Shown piece by piece: positions 13,906 to 25,062 of a DNA stretch of 64,000 bases (position 1 is the stretch's first letter; every line of letters begins with the position of its first letter). The DNA is from Crocodylus rhombifer (taxonomy: Eukaryota > Chordata > Crocodylia > Crocodylidae). The position numbers were made by a program, and so were the translations under genes. The notes under the pieces are model-generated. The model was given only the letters and a program-made list of their open reading frames with translations, searched no databases and was not told the DNA's origin. Where the stretch lies: positions 1 through 64,000 of the forward strand of contig JAVSML010024265.1 in assembly GCA_038503035.1 (NCBI GenBank), in the 5' to 3' direction.

Positions 13906-14030
13906 GTGAGACAAGTGGCTTTTGCATTGGACTGGGACTCCGGATTTCTGGGTTTGAGTGCTACTTTTGCCTCTTACCTGCTCAGTAACCTTAGAAAGGT
14001 CACTGTAACTCAATGTATTCTCAAGGCACC
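13906..14030 (+). repeat. MIR-like CORE-SINE fragment
   Basis: The segment follows the MIR head and core order: GCATTGGACTGGGACTCCGG, CTGGGTTTGAGTGCTAC (B-box-like), then CCTCTTACCTGCTCAGTAACC and GGTCACTGTAACTCAATG. This matches the MIR pattern of a tRNA-like head, then TCTGCCACTTACTAGCTGTG and GTGACCTTGGGCAAG. It is strongly diverged, as expected for an ancient amniote SINE. Identification rests on my memory of the consensus. Confidence 0.65.
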
Positions 14031-14334
14031 CCTTGTTAGGCTCCAGACATCCCTCAGAAAATGCTAGCTTTTAGCTTTCACTTATTTTTTGACTATAGAA
14101 AAATAATGGAGCAATTCTTTTGTTGCACAAAATGCAGAAATACCACAACAGGTCAAAATATTTTTGCCACTATGGACTTCCATTTGAGATTTCTGGGCTT
14201 ATCTTGTGAATCACGTGTATGTGTTTGCATCCTGCAGCATCCATAAAAGGATCTCAAAACATCCCAGAGTGCTGTGGAGAATCATTACTTTACACCTCCC
14301 TACCTTTATTTGTTCCTCCTCCACCCCATGCGTG

Positions 14335-14440
14335 CTTTGTAGATTGTAAGCTCCTTGGGGCAGGACTGTGTAGTTTTGTGCAGTGGCTAGCAAAATAGGA
14401 TTCCACTGTCAATCAGGGCTTTGGATACTAATGTGATATG
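14335..14440 (+). repeat. L2-like LINE 3' end fragment
   Basis: The segment TAGATTGTAAGCTCCTTGGG, followed by GCAGGACTGTGT and CAGTGGCTAGCAAAATAGG, parallels the L2 3' end pattern of TAGACTGTGAGCTCCTTGAG, GGCAGGGACCGTGT and CCTAGCACAGTG. It is an old fragment without coding sequence. Confidence 0.6.
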
Positions 14441-15440
14441 CATAGCAGTTTATTTTCCTGTAAAGGCAGAAATAGGTATCCAATACCTTTGATGTGAGGC
14501 CTTGCAGGTCTCTGAGAAATATCCAAACCTTTCAACATGGAATCAGCCACTCAGCATTGATTGACATGGTCAGCCTCATTTTAGGGATAATGCTTCCAGC
14601 AATGATAATGCCCCAAATGCATGAGTCTCTAAGGAATTTCAACAGGCAAAGCATGCAGTCCAAATATGGGTCTGTGTACAGAGAACCTGCCCTGAGTCAA
14701 AGCGGCTCATCCCCAGTCTAATTGAAAGCTTCCTAAACAAACATTTGTGCCTGTGCATTAGCACTTTCTTGGCTGCTAAGCTTCTCTTTATTTTTGTTTC
14801 ATTCTGCTGGCTCAATAATATGGTGACACCCATGACTTTGACTCAGTGATATAAAATGTAAACAGCCGCAGCAAACACAGGGAAAATAAAAATAAAAAAA
14901 AATAGAGTCCAGCTTCTCCTGTGTGAAATGCCAGCTCCAATCTGTGTATAGCCAGTGGTAAATTACCCACCTGTTTTCACTTACTTAACATTAAAAAACA
15001 CTTATACATCATTACACTTTTGTATCATATTAGTGAAAATGAATGCTAGAGCAATATGGGATAAACACTGCTGATGTGGGAGAAGGCTGTTTTTATGGTA
15101 CAGTGATAGAATTAACAATGGCAGTGATAGATTCTATGCGCTTTATTAGGACTTCTTTGAACCCCAGCTCACAATTTAAAAACCCCACTGGCACTGCAAA
15201 GAGGGCTTCCACTGCCAGAGAATATTCTTTGCTTGTTTGTTCTGAGATTGCTCCAACAAAATCAGGTTCATTAACTTGAAATGGTCCATCACCTATCCTG
15301 ATCAATTCAAGGAGTGTGTATGTGTGTGCATGTGTGTGGTTTTGGTTGAATTAACTATTGCTTTGTAGCAGGTTGTTTTTATTAAATGTAGCTTAAAAAT
15401 ACAACAGATATCCTGTGTATGTGTGTACCTCTCTCTTTCT
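14441..15440. other. Unassigned sequence
   Basis: The segment 15043-15305 is open on both strands (78 and 70 codons). Neither translation resembles a family I know, and no splice sites or domain motifs support coding. The GT-rich run at 15312-15342 is a short microsatellite. Nothing else stands out. Confidence 0.45.
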
Positions 15441-15445
15441 ATAGC

Positions 15446-15547
15446 TGTCTGTCTATCTATCTATCTATCTAGATATATAGAGTAGATATATCTATATCTA
15501 TATCTATATCTATATCTATATCTATATCTATAGCGAGAGAGAGAGAC
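15446..15547. repeat. Compound microsatellite (CTAT)n / (ATATCT)n / (GA)n
   Basis: A tetranucleotide CTAT run is followed by about eight ATATCT hexamers and then a GA run, which ends at the first base of the adjacent hAT. This is a long, variable simple repeat and is probably polymorphic. Confidence 0.95.
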
Positions 15548-15832
15548 CAGTGATTATCAATGAGGGTGCCACATCCTGTGGTGCCTTGAGATCCTTTCAA
15601 GGGTGCCACAGGGTGCAAGCACTGTTAGGTGTGCAAACATGATTCACAAGATAAACCCAAAGATTTCGAATAGGAATTCATAGAGTTAATAATATTGTGG
15701 TCTACTGTGGTCTTTCTGAGTTCTTTGCACAGAAGAATTGCTCTATTATTTTTTTGTAGTAAAAAACAAGTGATAATTAAGAGCTATCATTTTTCAAGGG
15801 TGTCTTGAGTCTAAAAAGGTTAAGAACCACTG
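15548..15832 (+). mobile_element. Small hAT MITE beside microsatellite
   Basis: The left terminus CAGTGATTATCAATGAGGG and the right terminus AAAAAGGTTAAGAACCACTG are inverted relatives; the right end reversed reads CAGTGGTTCTTAACC. The internal GGGTGCC / GGGTGTC motifs are also typical of this hAT group. The element is 285 bp with no coding capacity. The expected 8-bp TSD is not readable because the left flank has become microsatellite. The right flank is ATATATAT followed by AGATATAG, which suggests insertion into an existing AT repeat. Confidence 0.75.
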
Positions 15833-16066
15833 ATATATATAGATATAGAGTCATGTCTCTTAATGCACTTCATATTTGTAATATTAACTTAAGCTAAACA
15901 CACTTCAGGTTTGAAATTTGGCCTCATTACTGGCAAAAGCTCATCAAAATCAACTGACTGCCACTGAATTCAGAGAGTTGTATTGGACTCAATGGGTCCA
16001 TTCGCAGAGTACCACTGAAGGGACTGAGATATTGCTTCACTCTACTAGCAGTTCTAGGAGATAGTT

Positions 16067-16650
16067 GGTATGTCTACACATGTGCTGTAATGAGCAGTGT
16101 TAGCCTATTTTACTTCAGTAGCCTATTTTATTGCGCATTAAAGCATCACATAAAAAGTGCTGTTACACTAATGCATAGTAAAATAGGCTAAGGAGCATTA
16201 AGCATCACTTAAAAACAATTCACATTAATTACTGAACATGAAGGCAGCCTAATGTTCCTTTGGTTAGTACCTGACATTGAAGGGCACTTTTACATGTGCT
16301 CGGGGAGTGGGGAGAGCAGCATTCCAGAGGTTGGGGGGGAGGGTAGCACTTTAATTAGAGTGGCTCCAAGCGCCACTCTAATTAATGCACTACCATATCT
16401 TGTGTTTCATGAGCTTTAGATAAAGCACCTCTGCCACCATTTTAAGTGCAGAGATGCTGATACATGAGATGCAGGAGGCTGCTGGAGCACAGCAATTGCC
16501 ATGCTCCAGCAGGCTCGACTAATTGAGGCAGTTCTAACACCCTGGAATTCCAGCGTGTTGGAGCAGCCTCTGCGCTCGTGTATAGTCACCCAGAGATACT
16601 AAATTTAATGTGCGTTAGGAAAAGTGCCTTAATGCATGTGTCTACATGCC
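16067..16650 (+). mobile_element. MITE copy 1 (GTCTACACATG family) with internal hairpin
   Basis: The terminus GGTATGTCTACACATGTG at 16067 pairs with the end CATGTGTCTACATGCC at 16650. Inside, a perfect 14-bp inverted repeat TTAATTAGAGTGGC / GCCACTCTAATTAA lies at 16351-16385. Motifs shared with copies at 23538-24012 and 56935-57285 are GATGCAGGAGGCTGCTGGAG, GGAATTCCAGCG and GAGCAGCCTC. No coding capacity is present. The flanks TAGTT and TACTG are weak candidates for a 5-bp target duplication. Confidence 0.72.
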
Positions 16651-18329
16651 TACTGACAAGAAGCACCATGCCTCCTAGAGCTTTTGAGCAGCAGGATATA
16701 CTGCCCAGCTTCCATTAAAGGTCACTCCACCTACTCTCTACCTGCCCTATCAGCTTTGGAGTTGTTTTATAAGATGATGTGCATTTAAATGAGGTACTGG
16801 CTATTCTCAGCTCTTGTAGAAGTCAGTGGAAGTTCTACATGTTTAGTACTTGCAGAATGAAGCCCCTTGCAATTGTGATTGACCCCTAGGGAGACATGAA
16901 TGGAGGGGAAGCGGCTTTGCATCTGAATCAGGCCTAAAACAGAACAGGGCACTGCTTCAGCCACTCTGTCTAATAAGTGACCAAATACCGTGCTTGGATA
17001 TGAAATTTCTGCTTCATTTACTGGTAGCCTCCTGTAGACCTGCAGGCAGCATTTGTCCTAGAACGCTCCTTTCTGACAGCTGGCTCCTCATCTTGTGAAA
17101 TTTTCAGGTGAAAGGATACATGGAAGATTTGTCTCATTTGTTTTCATTAATTCAAAGCAAATCTTCCTCTTCAGATAGTTGACAACGATCCATGACAGCC
17201 GCATCATGAAGAACCAGCCCCATGATTGCTACTTTGTTTGGGAGCCTCAGCAGTGGGGACAAAGGTGGCCTAGACAGAGACTGATCTACCATCTAACCAA
17301 AACAAAAGCAAGGTACAAATGGGTAGCAGGGCAGTGTGGGAAAACTTGCACTGCTTCTGCCCAGTATTAGACCTAGTGTGTAAGCAAATAATTAGCAGAA
17401 CTGCCAGATTTCAACTATTTATATTTGTCCATCTTAACAACAGTTACTCAAGAGAAGAAAACATCTAACTTGTTAGCAGACAGTCTTTCCAATACAGGTA
17501 ATACCACCTTCTTGATTACCACTGATTAATAGTAACAGCAGTACAACAGTACTGCCAGGAGATTACAATCAGGATCAAAGCCCCATTGGGTAGAGACTTT
17601 CCCTCAAACACTGTGGAGTAAAGGATTATAATTTCTTAAAATATGTCCTTCGCAACTTTCAGAGATGCTTCTATAGGTGAGGCAACAGGAAAAAAAAACA
17701 ACTCACCTTGACAGGGGATGCAATGACTAGGGACTATTCAGGCTAACCTTAAAAAAAAACCCCAACATTTGAAAAATGGATACAAGATAACACTTATGGC
17801 TGTACAAGCTAAGATAACATACAAATAATCAAATCTCATGCTCCCTGGATTAAACTAATTGCAGGCAGGGGTCAGGAAGACATTTTTATCCAGAGTACAG
17901 CATTGCACAGTTGGCTGTTGTACGGTTGGAAATCAGAATTAGCGGGTGGGGAGTGTCTGCTTGGTCATGTTTTATGTTTCCATGTAAACAGTGCTCTCTC
18001 TCTCTCTTTTTTGATCAACTGTGGGTCTTTCACTCTTTCTCTTAAGTATCAAGTACTGGGTAGTGGCCAGTGACAGAGGCAAGGTACTGGACTAGATACC
18101 AACACCAATATGTCCAATGGATTGAGAAAGTAGGTTGTATCACTCCATGCACACACATCTGCTATCCCTCAGTTGTGAATGTTACTCCAGATGGTAATCA
18201 AGAAGGTAGTTTTATAACCCACATTAAGAGGACTGTCTGCTGACAAGTTATGTGTTTTCTTCCCCTGAGTACATGCTGTTAAGATGGATAAGTGCAAATG
18301 GTTGAAATTTGGTTGTTAACTCTGAATAA
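16651..18329. other. Unassigned sequence
   Basis: I recognise no gene or complete element. The region has scattered A-runs (for example 17691 and 17752) and AT-rich sequence. The single frame at 17179-17370 has no domain. Confidence 0.5.
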
Positions 18330-18510
18330 TAATAATACTTTGCATTTCTATCACATCTCCCATCCAAGGATCTCAAAGCACTTTAAAGAATTAATTAACT
18401 GAGCCACATAACATCACAGTGAAGTGGGTAATTTATTGTTGCCCTGATTTTACAGACAGAGGAGCTTTGGCACAGTGAAAAGGAGTTTCTCAGGGTGGCA
18501 GAAAAGCCAA
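18330..18510 (-). repeat. MIR/L2-type tail fragment, minus orientation
   Basis: The plus-strand text AATAATACTTTGCATTTCTA, then GGATCTCAAAGCACTTTAAA, TGATTTTACAGACAGAGGAG and TTTGGCACAGTG parallels the reverse of MIR/L2-tailed SINEs. In those, a poly-purine 'CATTTTACAGATGAGGAAAC' and 'GAGGCACAGAG' stretch is diagnostic. This copy is highly diverged and ancient. Confidence 0.58.
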
Positions 18511-21500
18511 GTTAGTAAAAAAAAAAACCCAAAAAACTCAATTATTTTCTCAATAGGAATTGAACACAATACTTAACTTCCTGCAATGTAGGTGTTTTTC
18601 CTATAAATAACTTAAACCAAGCTCTCCCCCACAAAAAATCATTTTTGAAAACTGATTTTGCAAACAAAAATTTAAAAAACTAAACTTTTTCATGCTGAAG
18701 AACCAGAAAATTCCTACTAAAATTATTTTTTTCTTTGAAAAACTATGTTAGGGCAAAAAAAAAAATGTTGGTACAAACATATCAACCAGCTACACTCTGA
18801 AGCCTGGCAAAGTTAGCACTAGAAACCAGACCCACTTTCTCTTGGGTCCACATTTTAATCTCCAGAAAACTCTTTGTCTTTGGGAAGGCTTTGACATTTA
18901 GCTTCTAAATAAGCAGTTGTAATTGGCTAATAAAAGACCAATAAGTGCATGATGCAGACCTGTGTCCACATCAGTGCTATTTCTGCTGCCTTTTCTCCAC
19001 ATCAAGCAGTTTTAGCCGTCTTTTCCTCCCTCTGTGAAAGGACAAGCTGTTCGCTATCACTAAAATGCTTATTTTTGAGCTGATTCTATTTTATTTTCTT
19101 TTTTCCAACTCATCTGCTTTAAAAGATTCTCAAATGTGTGCTTGAAGACTGATACATCTTTAGAAAACGGGTTTGAGAAGGTGGACCAAGTACAAGCCTT
19201 GATTTTTCCGCTCATTGAACAATATTGGTTATTAGATCTCGAACACCAAATACACCCTTAAATTCATTCAGAGAATGGAAGACAAATTCTGCTAATCTTT
19301 CTGCAAAGTGAGGGGATGGTATTGTGGGGTAAGGAATGAAGTGTGGGTGGGCAATATTGCTTCTTCATTTCCTCAGCCTAGCCGCTGATTGTCACTCTTG
19401 TGCCTTTGAGCTGCCCATAAGCTTCCAGGGAGCCTAAACTAAGGTACAGTAGCTTAATTATGTAGGCTGCTATTTACTAGGGTTTCAGCTGAATCCATCA
19501 AACTAACTTTGCTTTAACCTGAGCCAGATTTGATTATGAAGCCAATTTATTGACTGTTTCCCCCTTTGGCAATACATCCTTTTATTTAGATGCACACACT
19601 TACCAATTTGAAAAGCAGCAGTGTTATGACACAATTTATATTTTAAAAAGCAATATTACATGTAACATAATTTTAAAAAAAACAAACAACAACAACAAAA
19701 AGCCCCTTGAATCTAGAATAATGGATACCTGTAAGGCAGTAGCTCACTTGAGAGATTTTGCTCAAGTAACTTATAACTATCAGCAGGTCCCCCTAGGGAA
19801 TTGCTTCTGTTTTTGCAGAAGCTGTTTGCAGTGGAATAAACAGACAAGTGCTCTATATATCATTTTAAGTAAGACAAATAAAGTTCTGTTTCCTCCTTAC
19901 AACGATGTCATTGTCAGTTATATAAGAATAATTCTGTGTGACTTTTTATGAATCTTTCCCCTGTGCAGAAGTACAATGGCCTGATTTCCTACACTGCGCA
20001 TTATAAATAAACGCCCTTCTTCAGCAATCTGTCGCCAAGCTGAAATGATCTCATATGGAGCAGTGAGATTTGGAAATGCTATGGTACATCTGAGCATTTG
20101 TACAAAAAGGGGGTGCACACATTTTTGAAAAAGGGGGCCCATCCTACCTACTTTCAGGCTGGTGCAGTCATTTCAGCAGTCCTTCCAAGCCATCCCTTAG
20201 GAGTAGTCAACAGGATGGTTTGCAAAATCTTCATATGGCTTTAGCAGCTGCTCTCTTTGTCAGAGATTCTACCTAGGATCATGCAGGGTTGTTGGGAGAC
20301 ATTTGAATTTATTTTGGATTCTGAAAGAGAGCATCATATTCACCAGTACATGAGAGGGTGGAGGGGAAAAGAGCACAGCCTAATAATTCCTACTCTGCCA
20401 CCCACCACTATGACTGTAAATAAACTGTGCTGCTAAGATGTTAAAAATTAATAAAAAGCTGTAAAGTGTTAATCAGCATATAATTTAAACATGTTTTGAA
20501 GGGCTTTTAGGGGAAATTCTGTGTGGGGAGGGCTCTGTCTCTCTCAGGCTCCGGTTAATGTAGCAGGATGCCTGTGGGAGTGCCTGAGGGAGAGAAAATG
20601 GGAGAAATGATATTAAAATGGTGGGAATGTTATTTTATAACTTTAAAAAAATATTTGTTTTCCCCAGAGTCTTTCAGGTTGGTTTGCTCTTCTGGCTGCA
20701 TTTGATCTGCCAATAGTGAAGCCCATCACAGCAGTGATTGCACAGTTCTGTCTGATATTCCCTGTGTGCCTTGAGCATGGGGATTTCATTTCATACATCA
20801 TTTCCAGTGAATGGCCTTAACACAAAGCACAGAAGAAATTTTACACACGCACACACTCACTTCTGTGTGTGTGTCTGTGTGTATAAAATAATAATCCTTT
20901 GCAGATTGATGCACACCATATACATAGGGCTAAATTCATGTGAGAAATTGCATTTATCATGTGCCTTTCAGTACCTCACCTGCAGTATTCTGTCCGCTAA
21001 TCTGTCTTTGCCAGGTTTTGTTCTAATGCTTCAACCTCTGCGAGTAACTTAAAAAGGCCTGCCATTAAAAAAGAAAAGCAACTACTAGCATAATATTTCC
21101 TTCTTTCATCCAACATATAGAACCTCCCCATGTCCCTTCACTTTCCCAAAATATAACTGGCCAAAAGCCCAGAACAAACATTCAGTCCTGGATCAGTGAC
21201 ATGCAACCCACCAGGGTAGAGAGAGGTGCTTAATAGTGAAGATTAATATGGAAGATTTCTAATGGGGCACAGGACAGCTTCTAGTTCTAGGATATCAGAT
21301 CTTAATGTCACAATACTGTTTTGTTTGCAAAGATGGTTTTTTCAGCATTATTTCAAGGTTTCAAAATTCTTTTAATTTATTTCTCTGCTGCCTCTCAGGT
21401 CTGTACAACTGGACTCGTGGTAACTAAGATGAATGGCTTTGTATGTAGGGAGAGACAAAAGCAGTAGCAATAAAATGATAAAACTATTGTAGAGATGTTT

Positions 21501-22176
21501 TTCTTACTGTTAGCATGGCATACAAAATGCATGATGGTGATCAACACTATAAAGGACCTATTGGTACTGGTTTCAGTTGATGTGCCTGTCTCACTTGTGT
21601 TTTCACTGATGGTGAGTAATTTGGCCATCCCAAACATATGCTGTGGCTTTCCCATGTTATTTAGATGTGCTTGGCTATCTCTAGATGGTAAGCATAATGT
21701 AAGTGTAAAATATTACCCTTATTTTTTTCTATTTGTCAGTAGTCTCTTCCAGGAATTTCACTGCTTTATTGTATTACAAGTTATTTTAACAGTTAAATAA
21801 TCCAAACTTTTACAGAAAAAATAAATGACTGATATACAATTAGGAAACAGAACTAGAAATTACTATGCCATCACATCCAGTCTCCTTCTATTGCAAAGGA
21901 CCAGTTGATTAGAAAGTAGCTACATTTGGTGGGACAGTTCCATCTGAAGTTTTTCCACTATCTCTAATACTGTCTTCCTGGATAGGCTATTTTAATACCC
22001 AGATGATCTGTTTTAAGAAAAAATTATAAGTACACCTAAACTTTCCTTCATTTAAAACTGTTGCTTCTAGTTCTACCTACTTGTATTAATGTGAATAATT
22101 ATCTTCTTCATTAAATGCATTTCTGCATCATGATAATGTCCCATGTGAGTGATCTCTGTATAAATCCATTCCTTTC
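18511..22176. other. Unassigned AT-rich sequence
   Basis: Frames at 19550-19951, 20771-21052 and 21495-21800 have no recognisable domains. The alternating CA/GT segment at 20845-20882 could fold back on itself. Nothing else is supported. Confidence 0.5.
20845..20882. repeat. CA-then-GT alternating repeat (inverted dinucleotide runs)
   Basis: A CACACACGCACACA run is followed a few bases later by TGTGTGTGTGTCTGTGTG. The two runs are reverse complements of each other and could form a hairpin. Confidence 0.85.
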
Positions 22177-22670
22177 AATATTTCTAGGGTTACCCCACAT
22201 TCGACTTTTCCTGGACATGTCCTCTTTTCTGGACCCCTGTCCTGCGTCCGGGTAGGTTTTTAAAATAAGAGGAAATGTCCAGGTTTGCTGGTGATTGGCC
22301 GGAGTGCAGAGCCAGTGGTGCACAGTGGCCATGGCAGGACCTGATTGGCTGTTGTCAGGCCCCACACTTTTGGCGGCCCTGTGGACAGCACTGTACAGGC
22401 CCCACTGCAGGCACTGCACACTGCCAGATCTGCACTCCACCTGCCAGCTGCTCGCCACATGCCACCCCTCCCCCCCCACCGCTGCTGGCTTCTGTGGGCA
22501 GTCGCCACCCCCCACTAATGGCTTCTTCACATAATGGGACCCCAAGACTATGTCTTGCAGGGGACCCCAAAAATTGTGGGCCAGCCCTGCTCCACGCTCT
22601 GGCTTCTCGCCACCACTGAGAGAGGTGTCCTTTTTTTTGGACATGGAAATATGGTAACCCTAAATATTTC
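22177..22670 (+). mobile_element. hAT transposon, 478 bp, perfect 8-bp TSD
   Basis: The element 22185-22662 begins TAGGGTTACC and ends GGTAACCCTA, a perfect 10-bp inverted repeat. It is flanked by identical 8-bp copies of AATATTTC (22177-22184 and 22663-22670). Subterminal GGACATGTCC and GGACACC/GGTGTCC motifs recur near both ends. The internal sequence is GC-rich with frames up to 177 codons (minus 22111-22644). These run through the termini into flanking DNA and lack a transposase motif, so they are chance frames. This is one of the best-preserved boundaries in the window. Confidence 0.92.
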
Positions 22671-23537
22671 TCCAGATGTTTATATTCTGATCTCTGTATC
22701 ATTTTCGTCACCAATCTCTGCATATTCTCCAATTTTAACAATATCCCACTTACACTAAAAAAGGACCAGAACTACAATTGTATTTTAGATAGTTTCATCC
22801 TATACGTACATAGTCACAGATTCACCTGTTTGGTTTTACCTTGGATTGGTTTGTTAATACTTTCAAGAATAGCATTGCTATATTTTTACCCCAATATTAC
22901 AATGCAAGTACAAATTTCATAAATCATCTAAAATAATAGTCTTCAGATCTAACTGTCACTCACTGCTGTCTAGGTAGCTGCTCTTCATGTACTGTATGTC
23001 AGTGCTTTTTATTGTCTCCTCTGAAGCATGGAACTTTATATTTACTAATATTAAATTCCTGCCTGTAGAAATGATCTGGCTGGATTTTCTCTTCATTGAT
23101 GACCAGCCTTCCACATGTAACATTCCTGAGATCTTATTAATATAAGCATACTAAACAAGTGTGTGGTCATAAGACAAGTGACACTGCATGAAAAGGTGGC
23201 TGTGAAAAGTCATTACACAGCAAATTGCCCATGTGCATACACTTGGAATAAAAATATTTCAGAGCTCATTTGTGGGCTGATGTTGCCATTTAATGCGGTC
23301 TTCAACAAATATTTCATAAAATTAAATGGCCACAGTGATTGTTTTCCCTTCCCTTCCCTTTCTCAAAACTACTGACTCAGTTGCTTTGGGAAGACTTGTT
23401 CAGATATGGATATTATTTAAGGCAAATTAAATGTAAGAATCATCCTTACATAACCACAGATTGGGCCATATTGGGCTGCTGTGTAATTCAGTCCTTCATA
23501 TGCATTGGCCAGAGTGATCTGGGAATGTCTACACTGG
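22671..23537. other. Unassigned sequence
   Basis: AT-rich DNA with no recognisable gene or repeat. Confidence 0.5.
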
Positions 23538-24017
23538 GCAAGTCTACATGTGTGCTTAAATGCTCATTGTCCTATTTTAATGCACATTAAAGCATCGCAA
23601 AAAATGTGCTTTTGCTAATGCTCATTAAAATAAGCTAATGGTCCTATTTCTAGTACCTCACAATGGGGAAGGCTATAATTAAAGCACCACCACATTTCCT
23701 ATATCAGTGTCCCTATGCTTAAAAATGGCAATGGGGGGGAGCAGGGACCTTGAATTAAAGCTCATTTGACAAGTTTTAGTTCAAGCGGCCCCACCACTAT
23801 TTTTAACTGTGGAACGCTAATACACGAGATGAAGGAGGCTGCTAGAGCACAGCAATTGCCATACGCCAGCAGACTTCATTAATCAAATCTACTTCAAACC
23901 ACTGGAATTCCAATGCATCAGAGCAGCCTCAGCACTCATGTATAGGTGCCTGGATGTACTACATTTAATGTGCATTACCAAAAGCATATTCATGAATGTG
24001 TAGACATGCCCACTGCT
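23533..24017 (+). mobile_element. MITE copy 2 (GTCTACACATG family) with CACTG target duplication
   Basis: The terminus GGCAAGTCTACATGTGTG at 23538 pairs with the end TGTGTAGACATGCC at 24012. Both sides are flanked by CACTG (23533-23537 and 24013-24017), suggesting a 5-bp target duplication. Internal motifs shared with the copy at 16067 are GCATTAAAGCATC, GAAGGAGGCTGCT and CAATTGCCAT. No coding capacity. The superfamily is uncertain: 5-bp duplications occur in some hAT lineages and in Transib, but I see no diagnostic transposase. Confidence 0.75.
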
Positions 24018-24286
24018 TCCCTGCTGAACTTGGGATCATCACAGAGAAATGTACCCTGCTCACTAGCTCCTGCTCTGCACAGCTCCTGCCCTGTCAAATC
24101 CCAAAAAATAGGTAATAAACCCATTTTAAAGCCACACTGAGCATGCTCTCAGACTCCTTGTCTCAGGCATGCTTATTGACATATGATCAGAGATATAATA
24201 ATTTCTGGGATCTGATGTCCATGAAGCAAGAGGGAGTAGGCAGGGTGTGCTTATTGGTGGTGCTCACAGACTACATGCACCATTTT

Positions 24287-24550
24287 ATAGATTTCATAGA
24301 CATTAGGGCTGGAAGGAACCTCACAAGATCATTGGGTCCAGCTTCCTTCCCAAGGGTAGGAAGTCAGCAGGAGTCAAGTGATCCCAGCAAGATAGGCATC
24401 CAAGTGTTTTTTGAAAGTGTTCAGAGTACCACCTCTAGAGGCAGTCTATTCCGGACTTGAACAGTAAATAAGTTTTTCCTTAGGTCCAGCCTAAAACAGT
24501 CTTCCAGGAGTTTGTGACCATTGGACTTTGTCTTCCCATGGGGTGCCCTG
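24287..24550 (-). mobile_element. CR1 LINE 3' end, minus strand
   Basis: The plus strand begins ATTTCATAGACATTAGGGCT, then GGAAGGAACCTCACAAGATC and GGAAGTCAGCAGGAGTC. This is the reverse complement of the tail seen at 300-399. Further in, the translation of the minus strand gives the ORF2 end with FKKHLDAYLAG-type and VPDEVV-type residues, now broken. Same CR1 subfamily as the copy at 1-399. Confidence 0.88.
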
Positions 24551-24552
24551 GT

Positions 24553-24617
24553 TAACTTATGTACTTTTATGCCCTTTATGTACTTTTATGCCCTTTTATG
24601 CCCTTATGTACTTTTAG
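24553..24617. repeat. Short tandem duplications of TATGTACTTTTATGCCCTT
   Basis: The 19-bp unit TATGTACTTTTATGCCCTT occurs about two and a half to three times with small length variation. It sits exactly between the two minus-strand CR1 pieces and may mark where an internal deletion or slippage occurred. Confidence 0.85.
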
Positions 24618-25062
24618 GCTGTCACCAAGTCATCTTGTCAGGCAGGGTGATCCCCTTGGGCTGATGGAAGACGGATGCAAAATAGTCATTAAGGAGATTG
24701 GCTTTTTCCTGGGTGTTAGTTATCAGCCATCCCACTTTGTTTAATAAGGGTTCAATTTTAGCCTTCTTTTTCTGACTTCCCACATATCTGAAGAAGGACT
24801 TTTTATTGTTCTTGATTTGTTTGGCCAGTTTCAGCTCAGTTTCAGCTTTGGCTTTCCTAGTTCACTCCCTAAAGTTGCAGGCCAGTGCTGAATACTCCTC
24901 CTTAGTGGTGCTTCCCCTCTTCCAGCCTTTTCTTGTATCTCTCCAAGTCCAGAGTCCCCCTAAGACCTCTGTCTTTGTCTTTTTTAAAACCCAGTTTTTA
25001 ATACCTATCTTTCCAGTCTCCCACTTGGAGATTTTCCAGTCTTCAAACTCCAATGGCCTATA
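24618..25062 (-). mobile_element. CR1 LINE ORF2 linker region, minus strand
   Basis: The minus strand reads KKSFFRYVGSQKKKAKIEPL, then NTQEKANLLNDYFASVFHQP, preceded by STTKEEYSALACNFRE and TRKAKAETELKLAKQIKNN. This is the segment between the CR1 endonuclease and RT domains and matches the copies at 29030-29300 and 52800-53130. It is interrupted by stop codons. With the 3' end at 24287-24550 it probably represents one element that has lost its RT, or two neighbouring truncated copies. Confidence 0.85.

Noticed and set aside
15043..15305. A region open on both strands as a conserved exon
   Set aside because: Neither translation resembles a known family, and flanking splice sites were not evident. 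Being open on both strands suggests stop-poor composition.
19870..19895. AAATAAAGTTCTGTTTCC as a third retroviral poly(A) region
   Set aside because: No TATA box, TG..CA ends or other LTR features surround it.
22111..22741. Long frames across the 478-bp hAT
   Set aside because: They cross the element ends into flanking DNA, which a real transposon gene would not do.
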